From: Epiperipatus broadwayi
Lineage: Eukaryota > Onychophora > Udeonychophora > Euonychophora > Peripatidae
Direction of reading: 5' to 3'
Length of the DNA: 64,000 nucleotides
NCBI GenBank assembly: GCA_028023455.1
Contig: JAQFVV010000014.1
Location: forward strand, 189,336-253,335
Each line of letters begins with the position of its first letter. The first letter of the stretch is position 1. Positions 22,126-34,620 of this stretch are shown piece after piece. The notes beneath the pieces were generated by a model, which made no database searches, had not been told where the DNA came from, and worked only from the letters and a program-made list of their open reading frames with translations. The translations under genes were made by a program, and so were the position numbers.

Positions 22126-25040
22126 TGTAACCGTCAGATTCGTCTATCTTGCTAAGACACTACAGAATCCAAACCCCAAACACGAAACTGAACATTCTAG
22201 GAGGGGTTGCCTTCTAGATATACTAAGTTCGAATCGAAAATCTAAATTCCGCAGCGCCACCTACGTGACAACGCATCTGATGCTACTAATAATATATCCT
22301 TTTACCAGTACCTGGTGGTCAGGGAGAAACAAAGAGACTCTATTAACGTCTATGGATAGTACAAAAGAAATGTATAAAATAGATATATAGACCGAGACAG
22401 TGATAGGGACCAATAAAATAAAAAATCAAAATTAGTTTTATAAGATTTAAAAGATTTATTTATATAGCAAGAAATATATATAACGCACACTGTCTGCTTA
22501 TATGAGACAGGGACGCTTACTAAAATGGCTGTTAATATAACGTCCCATAAAAATTACATTAAAAGGTTGTTACGTACACAGTCTATACCTCGGCTAATAT
22601 AGTATTTACGATAAGGTGCTTAAAAGAGATGGGAAGATGTGCGAGGTGCTTTGAGTATGTTATAAAAGTTTAACAAAACATTTGAACATTAAGGTTTAAT
22701 ATAATATTTCTTGATTTCGAGAGTAGCACGGACCAAAGCTTACTAAGTGATAAAGTGGGGATGTGATCAAGGCATTTATTTTATAATTATAATTAAAGTT
22801 ATATTGGGAGGTCGGTATTGCCAATAAAGAATTTATTAAAGGATGGAGGGTGTGATACGTTTAAATCACGGATGCTTTGTAAAATATAATAAGTAAGATT
22901 ATAGTGAAATGTGAAACAACTACGGAGGGCATCTCGCCGTTGATCCATAAGAATGTGTTATCACGGACAGCCGAAGTCTGGACTCATCCAAAACTTAGCG
23001 ACTGGGTGACGGCTGCATCTAACTCCCAGTTGTGATATTTGAGTACACAGTCTGACTGGGAACCGCAGAAAGTGAAAGGGGAATGGTCTTGGCCGTTTAA
23101 AGCCCTTGAAGAGAAACAAAGCGGTCTCGACAACCAATTCACTGACTAGCAATAGTCGACTAATGTATATAAAACATACAAAATGGATTTACTTAGATTG
23201 AGAAAATGCCTAATCAATTCCCCAAAAATTATTTAAAGAGAGTCCGCCCATTCTCGACCTCAATTAGGAACTTTGAAATTAAAGCAGAATATATTTTAAA
23301 ATAGGAAAATGCATGCTTGCGGGTTTGAAAAGAAAGCATAGATTTATTTACGCAATCATGCATTTGTGACACATTTAATCATTGACCTCACACATACTCT
23401 CATATTAGGTTAAAATCGATAAATGTGGATTTTAAACTATATAATTATTACACATATTGATTAAGATTAGAATAGCCCTCGAACGAGTGATTCACGAGAT
23501 AATAAAATAGGAACTATTTATAATTTTAAAATGCCGTAATATCGGCATCTTGCTTTCAACAAAGGGAATAATTCACTCAGTGAAAGACTATTCTGGCACA
23601 CTATCATAATAAAATAAAGAGAAAGATTAAGAAATATAAAATATTAACCCAAGGATAGAGAGCAAAATTATTGATTATATTAGAACATTTTAAAGGAATA
23701 CATGATAAAGTAAAGTAAAATGGAAAGCAATTTAAATAGCTATAGCGTATTAATTATAGGAGAGAATCACAAGAGCTCTTGGGTTAATTTTGGGGTTACC
23801 TCTGGAGAAGCATTTGCAGGTAGATTGATTGTCGTCAGGTTTTATATGACTTAGCTGCAAAATCTGGTATTGTTCATATTTCGGTAGCAGCAGCAGTTTC
23901 ATGGTTTCCTATGTGACAGCATTAGATGGTATAGAGCAGTGGCCGGTCATTCCAAGGGGAAAATAGCCTTTTTGCTGGCTCTACTCTGTCATTTCAAAGC
24001 TAGCAATATTAAAGGTTGGGTGATTCATAGATATTTCAAGTGCTATTGTAAAACACGGTAAAATTTATTTGAAGACGAAAACTCTGCTTCAAATACTTAA
24101 GTTTGCAGGCACGTAGCTAGAAAATCTCAGAACGAATATATATTAGAAATCTTGCTAGAATAGAATAATACTAGAATACTAGGAATCTTGTTAGAATAAT
24201 GCTAGAATATTAGAATATTTGCTGGAATATTACTAGAATGAAGAACAAAAGAAATCCCTCCTATATATAGTGAAATTGCACAATACAACTGCCCTGGAGC
24301 ATTACAAAAATATTCCAAACATTGCTCACTTATCAGCTGTAATCAATCCTATCCGAATGTCTAAAGGAACTCAACAAAATTTTAATTAATTTCTATTGTT
24401 AATTTCCCTGTCGACATTCGGACTACAACTTTGATTTATTTAAAACAAACTTTTGCTAATTGAAAGAAAAGACCTTAAGTGGACATCTGCTGCATTTCTA
24501 GATAAGCTTCTATAACATTAAATAATTAAAACTATTGTTTCTACTAGCCCTCATTTATTTTAAACAGAAAATATATGGCGTGATTTTAAATCTAAAAGAA
24601 AATTATTTTACTTTTAATTTTTAATATTTGAATCTATTTACGAAACGAATATAAATTATATTTTAAATCAAAAACAAATATTATGACTGTAATATATTTT
24701 TGTAAATAGATTCGAGCAAAATAATTTTAAATAACAATTTATTATTTTAATATAAGTTTTAAAATACATATCACAGTGTGTGCGCAATTACGACCTATAT
24801 AACGTACTTTTCAATAAATCTCTTTTATCTATACATTTAATTTATAGCATTTTATTTATTGGGCATCAGTTATACAATTATATAATATGAGTGTTGTATT
24901 CGTGGTTTAAAATTGGGTGGGATTTTCGGTATATAAGCACATTGCAGACACATTACGATACACTGGGGGTTTAAACTAAGGTATGAGGGTAGGAAAAGGT
25001 GAGAAAAGGTGAAACGAAGATCTGTAAAGCACTGTTTTAA
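22126..25040. other. CpG-bearing, ORF-poor core between inverted arms
   Basis: Composition changes at 22126 (GTAACCGTCAG). CpG dinucleotides are frequent to about 24430 and still present near 24790-24980, unlike nearly all the rest of the window. No frame longer than about 63 codons exists, and none is recognised. A short tandem of TAGAATATTA-like units lies at 24150-24240. TATATATAG at about 24265 and TATATAAG at 24930-24937 are possible TATA boxes, the latter with CACTGGG about 30 bp downstream. It may be a large non-autonomous element, a solo LTR-like unit or a regulatory region. Confidence 0.5.
24592..24733. repeat. Imperfect inverted repeat in the core
   Basis: GAATCTATTTACGAA near 24630 pairs with TTGTAAATAGATTC near 24703, and AAATTATTTTAC near 24600 with AAAATAATTTT near 24718. 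The arms are about 45 bp with mismatches. Confidence 0.6.
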
Positions 25041-25044
25041 TATA

Positions 25045-25122
25045 TACCTTCTTACAAAGACAAGGAATAATATACACTACTCCTGGAAAATATTATTCCT
25101 TGTCTTTGTAGGAAGGTATATA
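25045..25122. repeat. Hairpin, 32-bp arms
   Basis: ACAAAGACAAGGAATAATA and its complement TATTATTCCTTGTCTTTGT flank a short loop (CACTACTCCTGGAA). It forms the inner end of the right-hand tandem unit. Confidence 0.85.
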
Positions 25123-25930
25123 TAAGTCAGAGTAATTTGAGTTTAAATGAAAGAATAAAGGTACATAAAAGTAGAGCTAGAAATAAATATCTTAGTTCTG
25201 ATCCATGTAAAAAGTATAGACCACATTATTAATTTTGATGAAGCTAAATTTCTTGAGAATAATGAAATAAGAAGAATAAAAGAATCTTTATTATTAAAAA
25301 TTTACAAGTCTGAAGCAGTTAATTTATTTAAAAGTTTTTTTTAAAGCTAAGGGTGGATGTGAAGTAAGTGGATTTGTGGGTAACTCAAATTACTCTGACT
25401 TATATATATATATATATACCTTCCAACAAAGACAAGGAATAATATTTTCCAGGAGTAGTGTATATTATTCCTTGTCTTTGTAAGAAGTATATATAGGTCA
25501 GAGTAGTTTGAGTTTAAATGAAAGCATAAAGGTACATAAAAGTAGAATTAGGAATAAATACCTTAGTTCTGATCCATATAAATGATACAGGCCACATAAT
25601 TAATTTTGATGAAGCTAAATTTTTTTTCCCCTTGAGAATAATGAAATAAAAAGAAGAATAAAAGAATCTTTATTATTAAAAATTTATGAGTCTGAAGCAG
25701 TTAACTTATTTAAAAGTTCTTTTAAAGCTAAGGGTGGATGGGAAGTAAGTGGAATTGTGGGTAATGTTTAGATTAAATATGTTATTATTTTGTAATTCTT
25801 TATACTTGAGAAGTCTGCTTGTAGCAGTGAAACCATTGGTGGTGTTTTAGATTTTATTTTCTTGCCAGTCTGGTTGAGTTGTGAATTTGGTGTAATTTTG
25901 ATTATCTAGTTTAGCTTTATGCTTTTAATG
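25119..25930. repeat. Right inverted arm, two tandem units of about 370 bp
   Basis: GTCAGAGTAATTTGAGTTTA (about 25125) and GTCAGAGTAGTTTGAGTTTA (about 25497) begin two direct units about 370 bp apart. A second copy of the hairpin, in reversed orientation (25403-25485), lies between them. Each unit carries AAAGGTACATAAAAGTAGA, AATTTTGATGAAGCTAAAT and AGCTAAGGGTGGATG. The outer unit runs on to about 25930 and is the inverted partner of 21690-22125. Confidence 0.85.
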
Positions 25931-26454
25931 TTTACATTTTTTAAAAAAAATATATTACTGCTTGCATTTTTGTTAATAAAATAACATAAATAACACAGGA
26001 AATAATTATCCAAGTGATATATTTTTAAAAGAAAAACATTGTTTATTATTTTTATAAAGAAGATATCAGTTTACAAAGAGAGAAATGAGTTTTTTAAATG
26101 TTGTCTTTATAAATATGTGAAAAATATGAAGGGTGTTTGCAAATTAATTTGTGTGCTTGCTTATTGTTATTATTGTATTATCATCGTTTTAGCAGCAAAA
26201 ATTTTACTTAAAGGTACCATAATAACTTTGAGTGACTAGGCCCTTTTATGAAAGACAATTATAATATGATATAGTTTTTACCATTGGTGATAGTGATGCA
26301 TATATCATATTGTCATGGAACCCATGGTTTGATTTCATTTTGTAACTAAAATTAGATAAACAGAAGATAAAATTTTATAAATATTAAAAAAAAAAAATTA
26401 TAATGAACTATTATCAATTCACTACAAGATGAAAGTCTCTCAAGTTAAATTCAA
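25931..26454. other. AT-rich non-coding DNA
   Basis: A 66-codon frame at 26039-26239 has A/T-driven composition and no recognisable motif. Nothing else seen. Confidence 0.5.
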
Positions 26455-27505
26455 TTTTTTTTATTCCTTAGCCTCTCTTCTCCACATTAATCAATTTTCT
26501 TACTTTATCTATCCAACTGACATATGCTCCCCTTCAAGGTCTTTTGCAATCTCTTAGAATCTCTGGGAATCCAGTTTAAGTCTTCAATTGTTCATCTATT
26601 ATGACTTTTTCTAGCAGTATGTTCAGTTTAGTTTTATTTCAGTTTCTTTAATCTTTCAATGATGTCAATGATGCCTATTTGTTTTCTCACCCAAGTATTT
26701 TGCTTTTGATCCCTTCTCGTTGTCCTCATCATATATTCTCTTCATTTTTCTTGAGTGGTCTAAAATTTCTATATTTATTTTTCATTAAATGTTTAAATCT
26801 CAGATTATAAGTAAGAATGGTAAAACTCATGTATTAAAATTTTTTTTTTCCAAACATTAAGTTAAATTTCCTCTTAATATTAAGTTATTTCTATGAAATA
26901 TATTCCATTCAAATTTAAATCTATGATTAATTTCATCTATTATGTTTTCATCTTTATTAATAATCCGAACAAGATATTTGTAGTTGTTAAATTCTTTTAA
27001 TTCATAATTATCAATGTTTATTTTCTTCTTTTGAGAAAATTCATTGAATATTACTTTATTCTTTTTAGTATTTATACTTATTTCTACTTTCTCTATTTTT
27101 TTCTGCTAACTCTTGCAACATTTCCTGAAGCTGGTTTTGCTAAAATAATTATAAAATCTTGATTACTTAAATAATGTACTTTTATTCCTTTATTTTCCCA
27201 TTTTAATCCACAAAACACTTCTTGTAAAATTATTGTAAAATTTTTTGGAAATATGAAATCACCCTGTTGGATATCTTTATTATGTTAATCTTAGTGTCTC
27301 TTTATAATTAATTATAGATGTTGGATTTTGATAAATATTTTTCCAAAATTTGGCAGTAATTTGAGTCTTTATGATCCAAAGCTAAAATCAACTGTTTTAT
27401 TGTAAATCTATAAATTCCAAGTATAATGGCAATTCATAGTCATTGATTCTTTCTATAACTTCTCTCAGTACTTGGATGTCATCCATTGCACTGAAAAAAT
27501 GTCAT
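26455..27505 (-). mobile_element. Degraded RTE retrotransposon fragment (3' part)
   Basis: The sequence parallels the 3' half of the RTE copy at 36.8-39.9 kb in the same orientation. Shared pieces in order include AGCCTCTCTTCTCCACATTA, TCTCTTAGAATCTCTGGGAA, TCCAGTTTAAGTCTTCAATTG and TCATCTATTATG. Then come TTAATCCACAAAACACTTCTTG, TTTTTTGGAAATATG and CTTCTCTCAGTACTTGGATG. It covers the carboxyl part of the reverse transcriptase. Many indels and stops make it the oldest of the three RTE copies here. Confidence 0.85.
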
Positions 27506-28032
27506 ATGGTTAGTATTGACTAATTTATTTATATGGTAAGTAAAATTCTATAATTTCAGTTACAAATTATGTCACAAAAACAAACTGATGTATCAAACTT
27601 ATATGATTGCACAATATAGACCCACTAACTTATACATAAATATATTTAAAACTATATTTAGGGATATCACAAATAAAGTAAATTTATTATATTTTTTGAT
27701 TTCATAGTCTACTATAGTTCCAGTGTTTTTTTCATTTACATTCTCACAATCATACTCCTTATAGATTCAAAAGCTTGTGAGATTTACATTGTTGTCATTT
27801 TATAATCAAGTTAGAAACAAAAATGATGAAAGGTGTGGCATATACATTTTAATATAAACAAATTTTTGTTTATATATATTCCAAAAAAAAATAAATAAAT
27901 TAGTAGTAAGATGAAATTAATAAATAATGACTATATACTTACAATCAAACTAAAATAAAATATATATATATATATCTTTTATAGTAATATTAAAAAAAAT
28001 ATATATAGAAAGTTATTAATAATTTTAAGTAC
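27506..28032. other. AT-rich non-coding DNA
   Basis: Short (TA)n run near 27960. Nothing else recognised. Confidence 0.55.
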
Positions 28033-28041
28033 CTAGAAAAC
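28033..28041. repeat. Target-site duplication, left copy
   Basis: CTAGAAAAC, identical to 31323-31331, flanks the RTE element. Confidence 0.8.
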
Positions 28042-31000
28042 AAAAAAAAAAAAAAGGAGACACTGTGATTCCTCTTGGAGGCCTTAAAGGAACCGAGCAG
28101 GGCAAATTCCTAATGTCCACTCCATACGTTCTTGTCGTTGCAGCTGTTATTACTATGTGATTATTCATATAGTATACGAACATGAATGGGCTGCTCACCA
28201 ACACGCATTAGCCAGCGTGGTGAGTTTATTGGCTTTTTACCTCTGAGTTTAAGATCAAGAAACACCATGGTCTTTCGTTTCAGTGCCTGATAAGGCAGAA
28301 TGAATGTTTGTGTAAATGATAAATATTTTTCCAATACATATATACAATTATGACAGACACAAATAAAGCATGGCCCTTATTCCCAGGAGGCTGTAAAGTC
28401 ACCAACCAAGGCAGCGGTTGGTGGCCGAAGGCGGAGGGTGCTAAGAATCCCCTGATTGCGGACCCAGGCTGCCATTTGATGACGACTTTTTATTTAGGTA
28501 CTTACAACTGCAGATCACTTTCAAGTGAAGGAAGATTGCAAGAATTAGAAGAAGAACTGTCTTATATTAAATGGGACATTATTGGACTTTGTGAAGTTAG
28601 AAGAAAAGGAGAAGAAACAATTGATTTAAAAAGTGGACATATACTCTATTACAAAGGCACACATATTGGAAATACAAGTGGAGTAGGATTCATTATAAAT
28701 AAAAAGTGGAAGAACAATATTGTGGAGATTGATGGTGTATCGGACAGAGTGGCAAGATTAGTTATACAACTTAATAGCAGATACCAAATGCAGATAATTC
28801 AGGTTTATGCCCCAACAAGTTCTCATAGTGATGAAGTAGTAGAAGATTTCTATATGGATGTACAAAAGGCTTTTGATCAGAGTAAACAACATTTTAAAAT
28901 TGTTATGGGAGACTTTAATGCTAGAATTGGTAGACAAATGAAAGATGAAATTGCTGTAGGTAATTTCGGTTATGGTAATAGAAATGAGAGAGGACATAGA
29001 CTTGTGGAGTTTGCAGAAAAAGAAAAACTTTATATTATGAATTCATTTTTTGAGAAAAATGTTAAAAGGAAATGGACATGGAAGCATCCAAATGAAGGTA
29101 CAGCAGAATTGGATTATATTTTGACTAACAGAAAATACATATTTCAAGATTGTAATGTTCTTAATAAATTTAACACAGGAAGTGATCATCGATTAGTAAG
29201 GTGTAAGTTACGTGTTAATGTAAAACTAGAAAGACAAAAATTATTAAGAAAAACAATATTTACAGTTGATATTCCTAATCTTCAGAAACATTCTAATGAA
29301 TTTAAATTAGAACTTACAAATAGGTTTCAAGTGTTAGGAGATTTTGAACATGATACAGATTTGAATGAAATTAATATGTAAATAATTGATACACTTCTAA
29401 AAACTGCAACAAACATAGCTGGTAGAAAAAAGCAGCAATTGACTAATAAAATTTCTACTGAGACTAGAGAATTAATGAAGAAAAGAAGGAATATGAAGAT
29501 ATACAAAAATGCTGTATTAAAAAGAATTGAATATCTCGAATTTTGTAAAATGGTACGGAAAAGAGTTGAAAATGATATAAGAAAGTATAACTGTGAAATA
29601 GCAAGGAAAGCTGTAGAAGAAAATAAAAGTCTCAAAAATGTTAAACAACATTTTGGTATTGGTAGGAAATTTATATCTGCAATAAGAAAAAAAGATGGAA
29701 TTATTACTAAAAAGAAAGATGACATCATGAAATTGGTAGAAGATTTTTATCAAGAATTATATAGTAATAAAGAACAAGTACCTCCTATATCTATTACATC
29801 TTCCGAATTGCCCAGAATTTTAAATGAAGAAGTGAGACATGCAATTAAGTGTATGAAGAAAGGAAAGGTTCCAGGAAATGATGGAATTATAATTGATATA
29901 TCAAAAGAAGCAGGTGAAGAAATAGAAACAATTTTAGCAAAATTATATACCAAATGTCTAAATGATAAAGATGTACCGGAAGATTGGAAGAATGCAGTAA
30001 TAATATTAATATTTAAAAAAGGTGATAAAGAAGATATTAGAAATTACAGACCTATCAGCCTTCTATCAGTTTTATATAAAATTTTTACCAAGATAATTAC
30101 AACTCGTCTACAGAGAACTTTGGATTTCCACCAACCAAGAGAACAAGCTGGATTTAAAAGTGGTTTTAGTACAATAGATCATATCCAGGTATTGAGAGAA
30201 GTCATAGAAAGGACAAACGAATATGAGTTGTCATTATGTTTTGGATTTGTAGATTATGAAAAGGCATTCGATTCTATACACATTTCTTCAGTGATTAAAG
30301 CATTGGATCATCAAGGTATAGATCCAGGATATTGTCATATTTTAAAGAATATTTATAAAAATGCAACAGCAACAATTAGATTACATAATGATACTGGAAA
30401 AATCAACATTGAGAAAGGTGTAAGACAAGGTGACTCCATATCTCCAAAACTCTTTACAGCAGTGCTGCAAGAAGTATTTTGTGGATTAAAATGGGAAACT
30501 AAAGGAGTGAAAGTAAATGGAGAGTATTTAAGTCATTTAGATTTCGCAGATGATGTAGTTGTTTTTGCAAATAATGCTTCAGAGCTGCAGGAAATGTTGC
30601 AGGAGTTAGCAGATGAAAGTAGAAAAGTAGGACTAAAGATTAAAAGACTAAAGTAATGTTTAATCAATTTGCTCAAAATATGAAAATAAAGATTGATTAT
30701 GAAGAATTAGAAGAAGTTAACAGTTACAAATACCTTGGTCAGATTATTAATACAGATGGAAACATAATGGAGGAAATTAATCATAGAATTAAACTTGGTT
30801 GGAGTGCTTTTGGTAGAAATAACTTGATACTAAAAGGAAATATGCCTATGTGTTTGAAAAGGATGGTTTTTAACAAATGTGTTTTACCAGTTCTTACTTA
30901 TGGATCTGAGACTTGGACACTTAATAGAAGAGCAATACAGAGACTTCAGACCACTCAAAGGAGTATGGAGAGATGTATGTTGGGAGTAACAAGAAGAGAT

Positions 31001-31322
31001 CGAAAACGCAATGTATGGGTAAGACAACAAACAGGTGTTACTGACCTTATTGAAAAAATTAAAAGATTGAAATGGAGTTGGGCTGGACATATTGCTAGAA
31101 GAGATGATAATAGATAGACAATTGAAATTTTAAACTGGATTCCAAGAGATTGTAAAAGACCCAGAAAGAGACCACATGTGAGATGGATGGATGAAATAAG
31201 AAAATGTGCAGGGGTGTTGTGGAGAAGAGAAGCTAAAGATCGGAGAAGATGGATTAAACTTGGAGAGACCTTCATCCTGCAGTGGATTGATAATGGTTGA
31301 TGATGATGATGATGATGATGAT
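28042..31322 (+). mobile_element. RTE-clade non-LTR retrotransposon, near full length
   Basis: The element has a 5' region of about 300 bp, one long endonuclease-reverse transcriptase frame, and a tail of GATGAT repeats directly after the stop codon. That very short 3' end with a simple repeat is typical of RTE elements. CTAGAAAAC occurs at 28033-28041 and again at 31323-31331, a 9-bp target-site duplication that fixes both ends. A run of 14 A lies between the left duplication and the first shared base of the family (GGAGAC, 28056). A second copy lies at 36803-39908. Confidence 0.92.
28350..31300 (+). pseudogene. RTE endonuclease-reverse transcriptase (ORF2-like), lightly damaged
   Basis: The ATG at 28350 starts MTDTNKAWPLFPGG. 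The APE endonuclease follows with TYNCRS, IIGLCEVRR, QVYAPTS, VMGDFNARIG, ELDYILTN and GSDHRLV, which include the catalytic and binding motifs. The reverse transcriptase shows GNDGI, NYRPISLLSVLYKIFTK, QAGFKSGFSTIDH, FVDYEKAFDS (motif A), GVRQGDSISPKLF (motif B) and FADDVVVFA (motif C). The end has SYKYLGQIINTDG, LTYGSETWTL and WSWAGHIARRDDNR. There are two single-base stops, TAA at 29379 and TAG at 31115 (TGG in the sister copy). A deletion of about 7 bp near 30645 shifts the frame. Otherwise the frame is open for about 980 codons, so the insertion is fairly young. The intact enzyme would nick target DNA and copy its own RNA there. Confidence 0.92.
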
Positions 31323-31331
31323 CTAGAAAAC
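31323..31331. repeat. Target-site duplication, right copy
   Basis: CTAGAAAAC directly after the GATGAT tail; partner of 28033-28041. Confidence 0.8.
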
Positions 31332-31560
31332 CTTTATGTAATAATTATGACCATTATTTGAATAATCACAAACATCCAATACTAAATAAATTTTTAGTGA
31401 CTACAAATATAGTTCATAATTATAATTATTTAATATACATTTTTTAGTGATCATATAATTATAATTATTGATTATGTGGTTCTAGATGATCATAGTATAA
31501 AAAAACAAATATGGTGTACAGTTTGAGATCTTAATTAGATAATATATATCTATATTAGAA

Positions 31561-33940
31561 GAAGCTTTTCATAGCTATCCACTCCATCTTATACAACTGA
31601 TACACATGATCACATACATGTGAAAAAGGTAAATGATTTCCAATATTCATATTTTGTGCTGAACCAGCACTCATCAATTTGTCCAGATCACAATCTCCCA
31701 CATAATTGATCAGTGCTTATTTTATATTAAGATAGCAAATCTTCAAACTTTAATGGACAAGCTTCAATCTTCTCCACTCTGCAATTCTTCAGCCATCCAT
31801 ATCATTGAAAATCAGAGAAATGAAACACTCAGAGCCCTTGTTGCTGCCAATATTATTGTCATACCCATGTTTACTTTAAGTCATTCTGATCCTTTACATG
31901 TAGGACCTCAATATGTTCATTTAAATATACAAAATACGGATGGGCAGAATAGAGGCCGAATATGTAATATTTAAATACATGTATTTTATCGATACTAAAC
32001 TTAATGTAATTAGAAGGACTTGAACTCAGAGTTTCAAGCTCCTCACAGCTATTCACTCCATCTTGTATAACTGATACACATAACCACTTACATATAAAAA
32101 AGATAAATGATCTCTAATATATGCTGAACTTGCACTCATCTCCCACACATATATACAATCAGTGCTCAGTTTATATTAAGATAGAAAATCTTTAAACTTT
32201 CATAGGCAAGCTTAATTCTTCTTCATCCTCCAATTCTTCAGCTACCCATATCATTAAAAATCCAAGGATGGAATACTCAAAGCCTTTATTGATGCCAATG
32301 CTATTGCCATACCCTTGTTGACTTTAATTCATTCTGACCCCTTATATATAGGATCTGAATATGTCCATTTAAATACATGGAAGAGGGATGGGCAAAATAC
32401 AGGCTGAATAGTAATATTTAAATACATGTTATGTACTAAACTTAATGTAATTAGAATTGAACTCAGACTTTCAAACTCCTCACAGATATTTACTCCATCT
32501 TTTAAAACCGATACACATGACCACATACATGTGAAAAAGATAAATAATCTTCAATATGCATATTTCATGCTGAACCAGTACCCATCAGTTGGTCCAGATC
32601 ACCATCTTGCATACATATATACAATCAATGCTCACTTTATATGAAGATATCAAATCTTCAAACTTTAATGGATAATCTTCAATCTTCTCCACCCTCCAAC
32701 TCTTCAATCATTCATATTGAAAATCCAAGGATGGAACACTCAAAGTCCTTTTTGATACCAATATTATTGTCACAACCATGTTGAATTTAAGTCACTCAGA
32801 CACATCACATATAGGATCTTAATATGTCCATTTAAATATACAGAAGTCGAATGGACAGATTATAGGCTGAATAGCTATCCACTCCATATTATACAACTGA
32901 TACACATGACCATATATGTGTGAAAAAGATAAATGATCTCTAATATACATATTTCATGTTGAACCAGCACTTACCAGTTGGACCAGATCACTATCCCCCA
33001 CACATATATACAATCAGTGCTCAGTTTAGCAAATCTTCAAACTTTAATGGACAAAATTCAATTTTCTTCACCCTCCAACTCATCAGCCATCCATATTATT
33101 GAAAATCTGAGGATGGAAGACTTAAAGTCCTTGTTGATGCCAATATTATTGTCATACCCATGTTGAATTTAAGTCACGCTGACCTATCACCATATAGGAT
33201 CTTAATATGTGCCTTTAAATATACAGAAGAGGGATAGGCAGGATCCAGGTGGAATATGCAATATTTTAATATATGTATATTATTGATACTAAACTTAATA
33301 TAATTAGAAGGACTTGAACTCAAGAGTTTCAAACTCATCATAGCTATCCCCTTCATCTTATACAACCAATGCACATGACCATGTACATGTGAAAAAGGTA
33401 AATGATCTCCAACAAACATTTATGCTAAACCAGGTCCAGATCTCCATCTCCCAAATATATAAACAATCAGTGCTCAGTTTAGGAAATCTTCAAACTCTAA
33501 TGAAAAAGCTTCAATCTTCTCCACCCTCAAACTCTTGAACCATCCATATCATTGAAAATCAGAGGATGGAACATTCAAAATCCTTGTTGATACCAATATT
33601 ATTGTCCTATCCCTGTTGAATTTAAGTCACTCTGACCCATCACATATTAGATCGTAATATATCCATTTAAATATACAGAAGAGGGATGGGCAGATTACAG
33701 GCTGAATATGTAATATTTAAATACATGTATATTATCTATATTAAACTTAATATAATTAGGAAATACATGTATATTATCTATATTAAACTTAATATAATTA
33801 GGATTTGAACTCAGCTCCACACTTCTGTCTTACAATTGATACACATGACACTGTACATGTGAAAAGATAAATGATCTCCAATATATGTTTGTCATGCTGA
33901 ACTAGCACTTATCAGTTGATCCACCATTCTGACACATAGG
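31561..33940 (+). repeat. Satellite-like tandem array, about 390-475-bp units
   Basis: At least five units follow one another. The anchor TATCCACTCCATCTTATACA and variants falls at about 31576, 32050, 32487, 32876 and 33345, giving spacings of 389-474 bp. Each unit carries AACTGATACACATGA, ATACATGTGAAAAAG, AAATCTTCAAACTTTAATGG, TTCAATCTTCTCCAC, ATTATTGTCATACCCATGTT and AAACTTAATGTAATTAGAA. Units differ by many substitutions and indels. Short frames inside are not genes. The array begins about 240 bp after the RTE copy. Confidence 0.9.
33719..33802. repeat. Perfect 42-bp tandem duplication inside the array
   Basis: Positions 33719-33760 and 33761-33802 are identical (begins AAATACATGTATATTATC). 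Neighbouring units are clearly diverged, so this is a recent duplication. Confidence 0.95.
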
Positions 33941-34620
33941 GGTCAGAGTGAATTAAAGTCAACATAGGTATGACAATAATACTGGCATCAACAAGGGCTT
34001 TGAGTGTTTTATCCTCAAATTTTCAATGATATGGATGATTAAAATTTTGGAAGATTTGCTAAGTTAGTATAAACTGAACACTGATTATATATATATATGG
34101 AAGATGGTGATCTGGACCAAGTGATGCTTACTGGTTCAGCATCAGTACATACATTGGAGATCATTCATCATTTTCACATGTATGTGGCATGTGTATTGTT
34201 TGTATAAGATGGAATGGATAGCTGTGAGGAGCTTGAAAGTCTGAGTTCAAGTTCTTCTAATTACATTAAGTTTAATATAGATAATATACATGTATTTAAA
34301 TATTACATATTTGGCCTGTATTCTGCCCATCCCTGTTTTATATATTCAAATGGACATATATGTAAGGGGTCAGAGTGACTTAAGTGAATATGGGTATGAC
34401 AATAGTGTTGGCATCAACAAGGGTTTGAGTGTTTCATTCTCTAAATTTCAATGATATGGATGGTTGAAGAGTTCCAGAGTGGAGAAGATTGAAGCTTGGC
34501 CATTAAAGTTTGAAGATTTGCTATCTTTATATAAATTGAGCACTGATTGTATACATGTGAGAGAGATAGTGATCGGAACCAACTGATCAGTACTGGTTCA
34601 GCACGAAATATATATATATA
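33941..34620 (-). repeat. Inverted part of the satellite-like array
   Basis: From about 33940 the same unit continues in the opposite orientation: GGGGTCAGAGTGAATTAAAG, GGTATGACAATAATACTGGC, CATTAAAGTTTGAAGATTTG and ATGGATAGCTGTGAGGAGCT. About one and a half units are present. The switch lies at CATTCTGACACATAGGGG. Confidence 0.88.

Noticed and set aside
22961-23152. 63-codon frame on the - strand in the CpG-bearing core.
   Set aside because: No motif, no start context and no neighbouring exon signals; such a length is expected by chance in less AT-rich DNA.
22127-24426. Possible solo LTR, because the core starts with TGTAACC and has CTACA at 24426.
   Set aside because: The flanking five bases do not match as a target duplication, and no primer-binding site or internal retroviral-type coding region is present.
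31753-33419. Repeated short open frames in the tandem array.
   Set aside because: They follow the repeat unit and differ by frameshifts between units, as expected for non-coding satellite-like DNA.
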